NCBI GenBank assembly: GCA_023230125.1
Contig: JALNXZ010000105.1
Location: forward strand, 1-5,923
Reading direction: 5' to 3'
Length of the DNA: 5,923 bases
DNA from: Bacteroidales bacterium
Lineage (GTDB): Bacteria > Bacteroidota > Bacteroidia > Bacteroidales > UBA1402
The notes beneath the pieces were generated by a model. That model saw only the letters and a list, made by a program, of their open reading frames with translations, was not told the DNA's origin and ran no database searches. This document shows positions 5,535 to 5,923 of the stretch, piece by piece (positions within the stretch are counted from its first letter, which is position 1; the number at the start of each line of letters is the position of its first letter). A program made the translations under genes and the position numbers.

Positions 5535-5923
5535 CGGGAAAATTTCCACTCAAAGCTGTCTTTGGTATCTTTGATTTCAAAACCGAGTGCTGTAAGTTCT
5601 TTCCGAATTCTATCAGATGTAACCCAATCTTTGTTTGCTTTTGCCTCCATGCGAATTTGCAGCAATAGATTTATGGCTCCTTTATATCCATCGCCGGTGT
5701 TTTCTGAAACATCGGTCTCAATTTTGAGACCAAGAATATCCTTGATGAAGAGGTTAAAAACATTTTTCAGCTCTTTTAGGTCTCCCGAATTGATGGTTGC
5801 TTTTCCATCGCTGATCAGGTTAATGCCTTTGCTGGCTTCAAATAGGTGAGAAAGGACAATCGGGCTGTTCAAATCGTCATCCAAAGCCTCAAAGCAGTGT
5901 TGTCTTAAACCTTTTATGTCGCT
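5531..5923 (-). CDS. cysS: Cysteinyl-tRNA synthetase, C-terminal 130 residues
   Basis: This cytoplasmic enzyme charges tRNA-Cys with cysteine. Only the C-terminal 130 residues are visible, and the frame stays open to the right edge. The catalytic half with the zinc site, HIGH and KMSKS motifs lies beyond it. The visible part begins SDIKGLRQHCFEALDDDLNS. The DDDLNSP block is the conserved start of the helical C-terminal (DALR-type) region, usually written DDDFNTP. The end, with AKANKDWVTSDRIRKELTAL and KDTKDSFEWK, is the standard CysS C-terminus (DW-x-x-SD-x-IR, then V/IKDTKD-G/S-x-x-W) in its Bacteroidales wording. A start at the TTG at 5884 would be false because the conserved sequence continues upstream in frame. 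The stop overlaps that of the convergent DUF3108 gene. Nothing suggests truncation or damage. Confidence 0.95.
   Translation of the reverse strand, partial: SDIKGLRQHCFEALDDDLNSPIVLSHLFEASKGINLISDGKATINSGDLKELKNVFNLFIKDILGLKIETDVSENTGDGYKGAINLLLQIRMEAKANKDWVTSDRIRKELTALGFEIKDTKDSFEWKFSR

Noticed and set aside
5562..5849. Plus-strand open frame of 95 codons opposite cysS
   Set aside because: It is antisense to conserved CysS codons and its translation is Ser/Phe-rich without family features.
5882..5884. TTG as the start of a short 117-residue protein
   Set aside because: The frame stays open to the window edge and the upstream residues continue conserved CysS sequence, so this is an internal leucine codon of cysS.
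1..5923. Possible mobile element, CRISPR, defence or other novel multi-gene system
   Set aside because: All substantial frames are accounted for by housekeeping or envelope families. There are no transposase, integrase, nuclease or repeat-array signatures and no obvious shift in base composition.

Overview
The window looks like a chromosomal housekeeping segment of a Bacteroidota bacterium, most likely order Bacteroidales. Four things point there. The LepB is the long (about 490-residue) Bacteroidota form. The cysteinyl-tRNA synthetase C-terminus has Bacteroidales-type wording. A Big_5 (SbsA Ig-like) lipoprotein sits next to a DUF3108 protein. The DNA is AT-rich, starts lack Shine-Dalgarno sequences, and a TAnnTTTG-type promoter element is present. 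I cannot name a genus from the sequence.

Layout: positions 1-2548 hold a leftward gene set read from right to left. It is dapB (4-hydroxy-tetrahydrodipicolinate reductase), then lepB (signal peptidase I), then the start of a second S26-family protein cut by the left edge. Positions 2549-2849 are a divergent intergenic region of about 300 bp with candidate promoter elements for both sides and several short inverted repeats. Positions 2850-5534 hold a rightward pair 9 bp apart: a predicted 611-residue Big_5 lipoprotein and a secreted 279-residue DUF3108 protein. Positions 5531-5923 are the C-terminal end of cysS on the minus strand, converging on the DUF3108 gene with a shared TTAA that supplies both stop codons.

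Functional reading: the leftward set combines diaminopimelate/lysine synthesis (DapB) with the protease that removes signal peptides from exported proteins (LepB) and a LepB-like relative. The rightward pair encodes two exported proteins of unknown role, one predicted to be lipid-anchored and one predicted to be released by signal peptidase I. The theme is cell envelope plus general housekeeping. I see no insertion sequence, phage gene, CRISPR array, tRNA, rRNA, toxin-antitoxin pair or defence system, and no sign of a wholly new multi-gene system. The most notable observation is that the second S26 homologue has alanine where the neighbouring LepB has its catalytic serine. Next is a repeated D-x-N-x-(D/N)-x3-D loop in the Big_5 lipoprotein.
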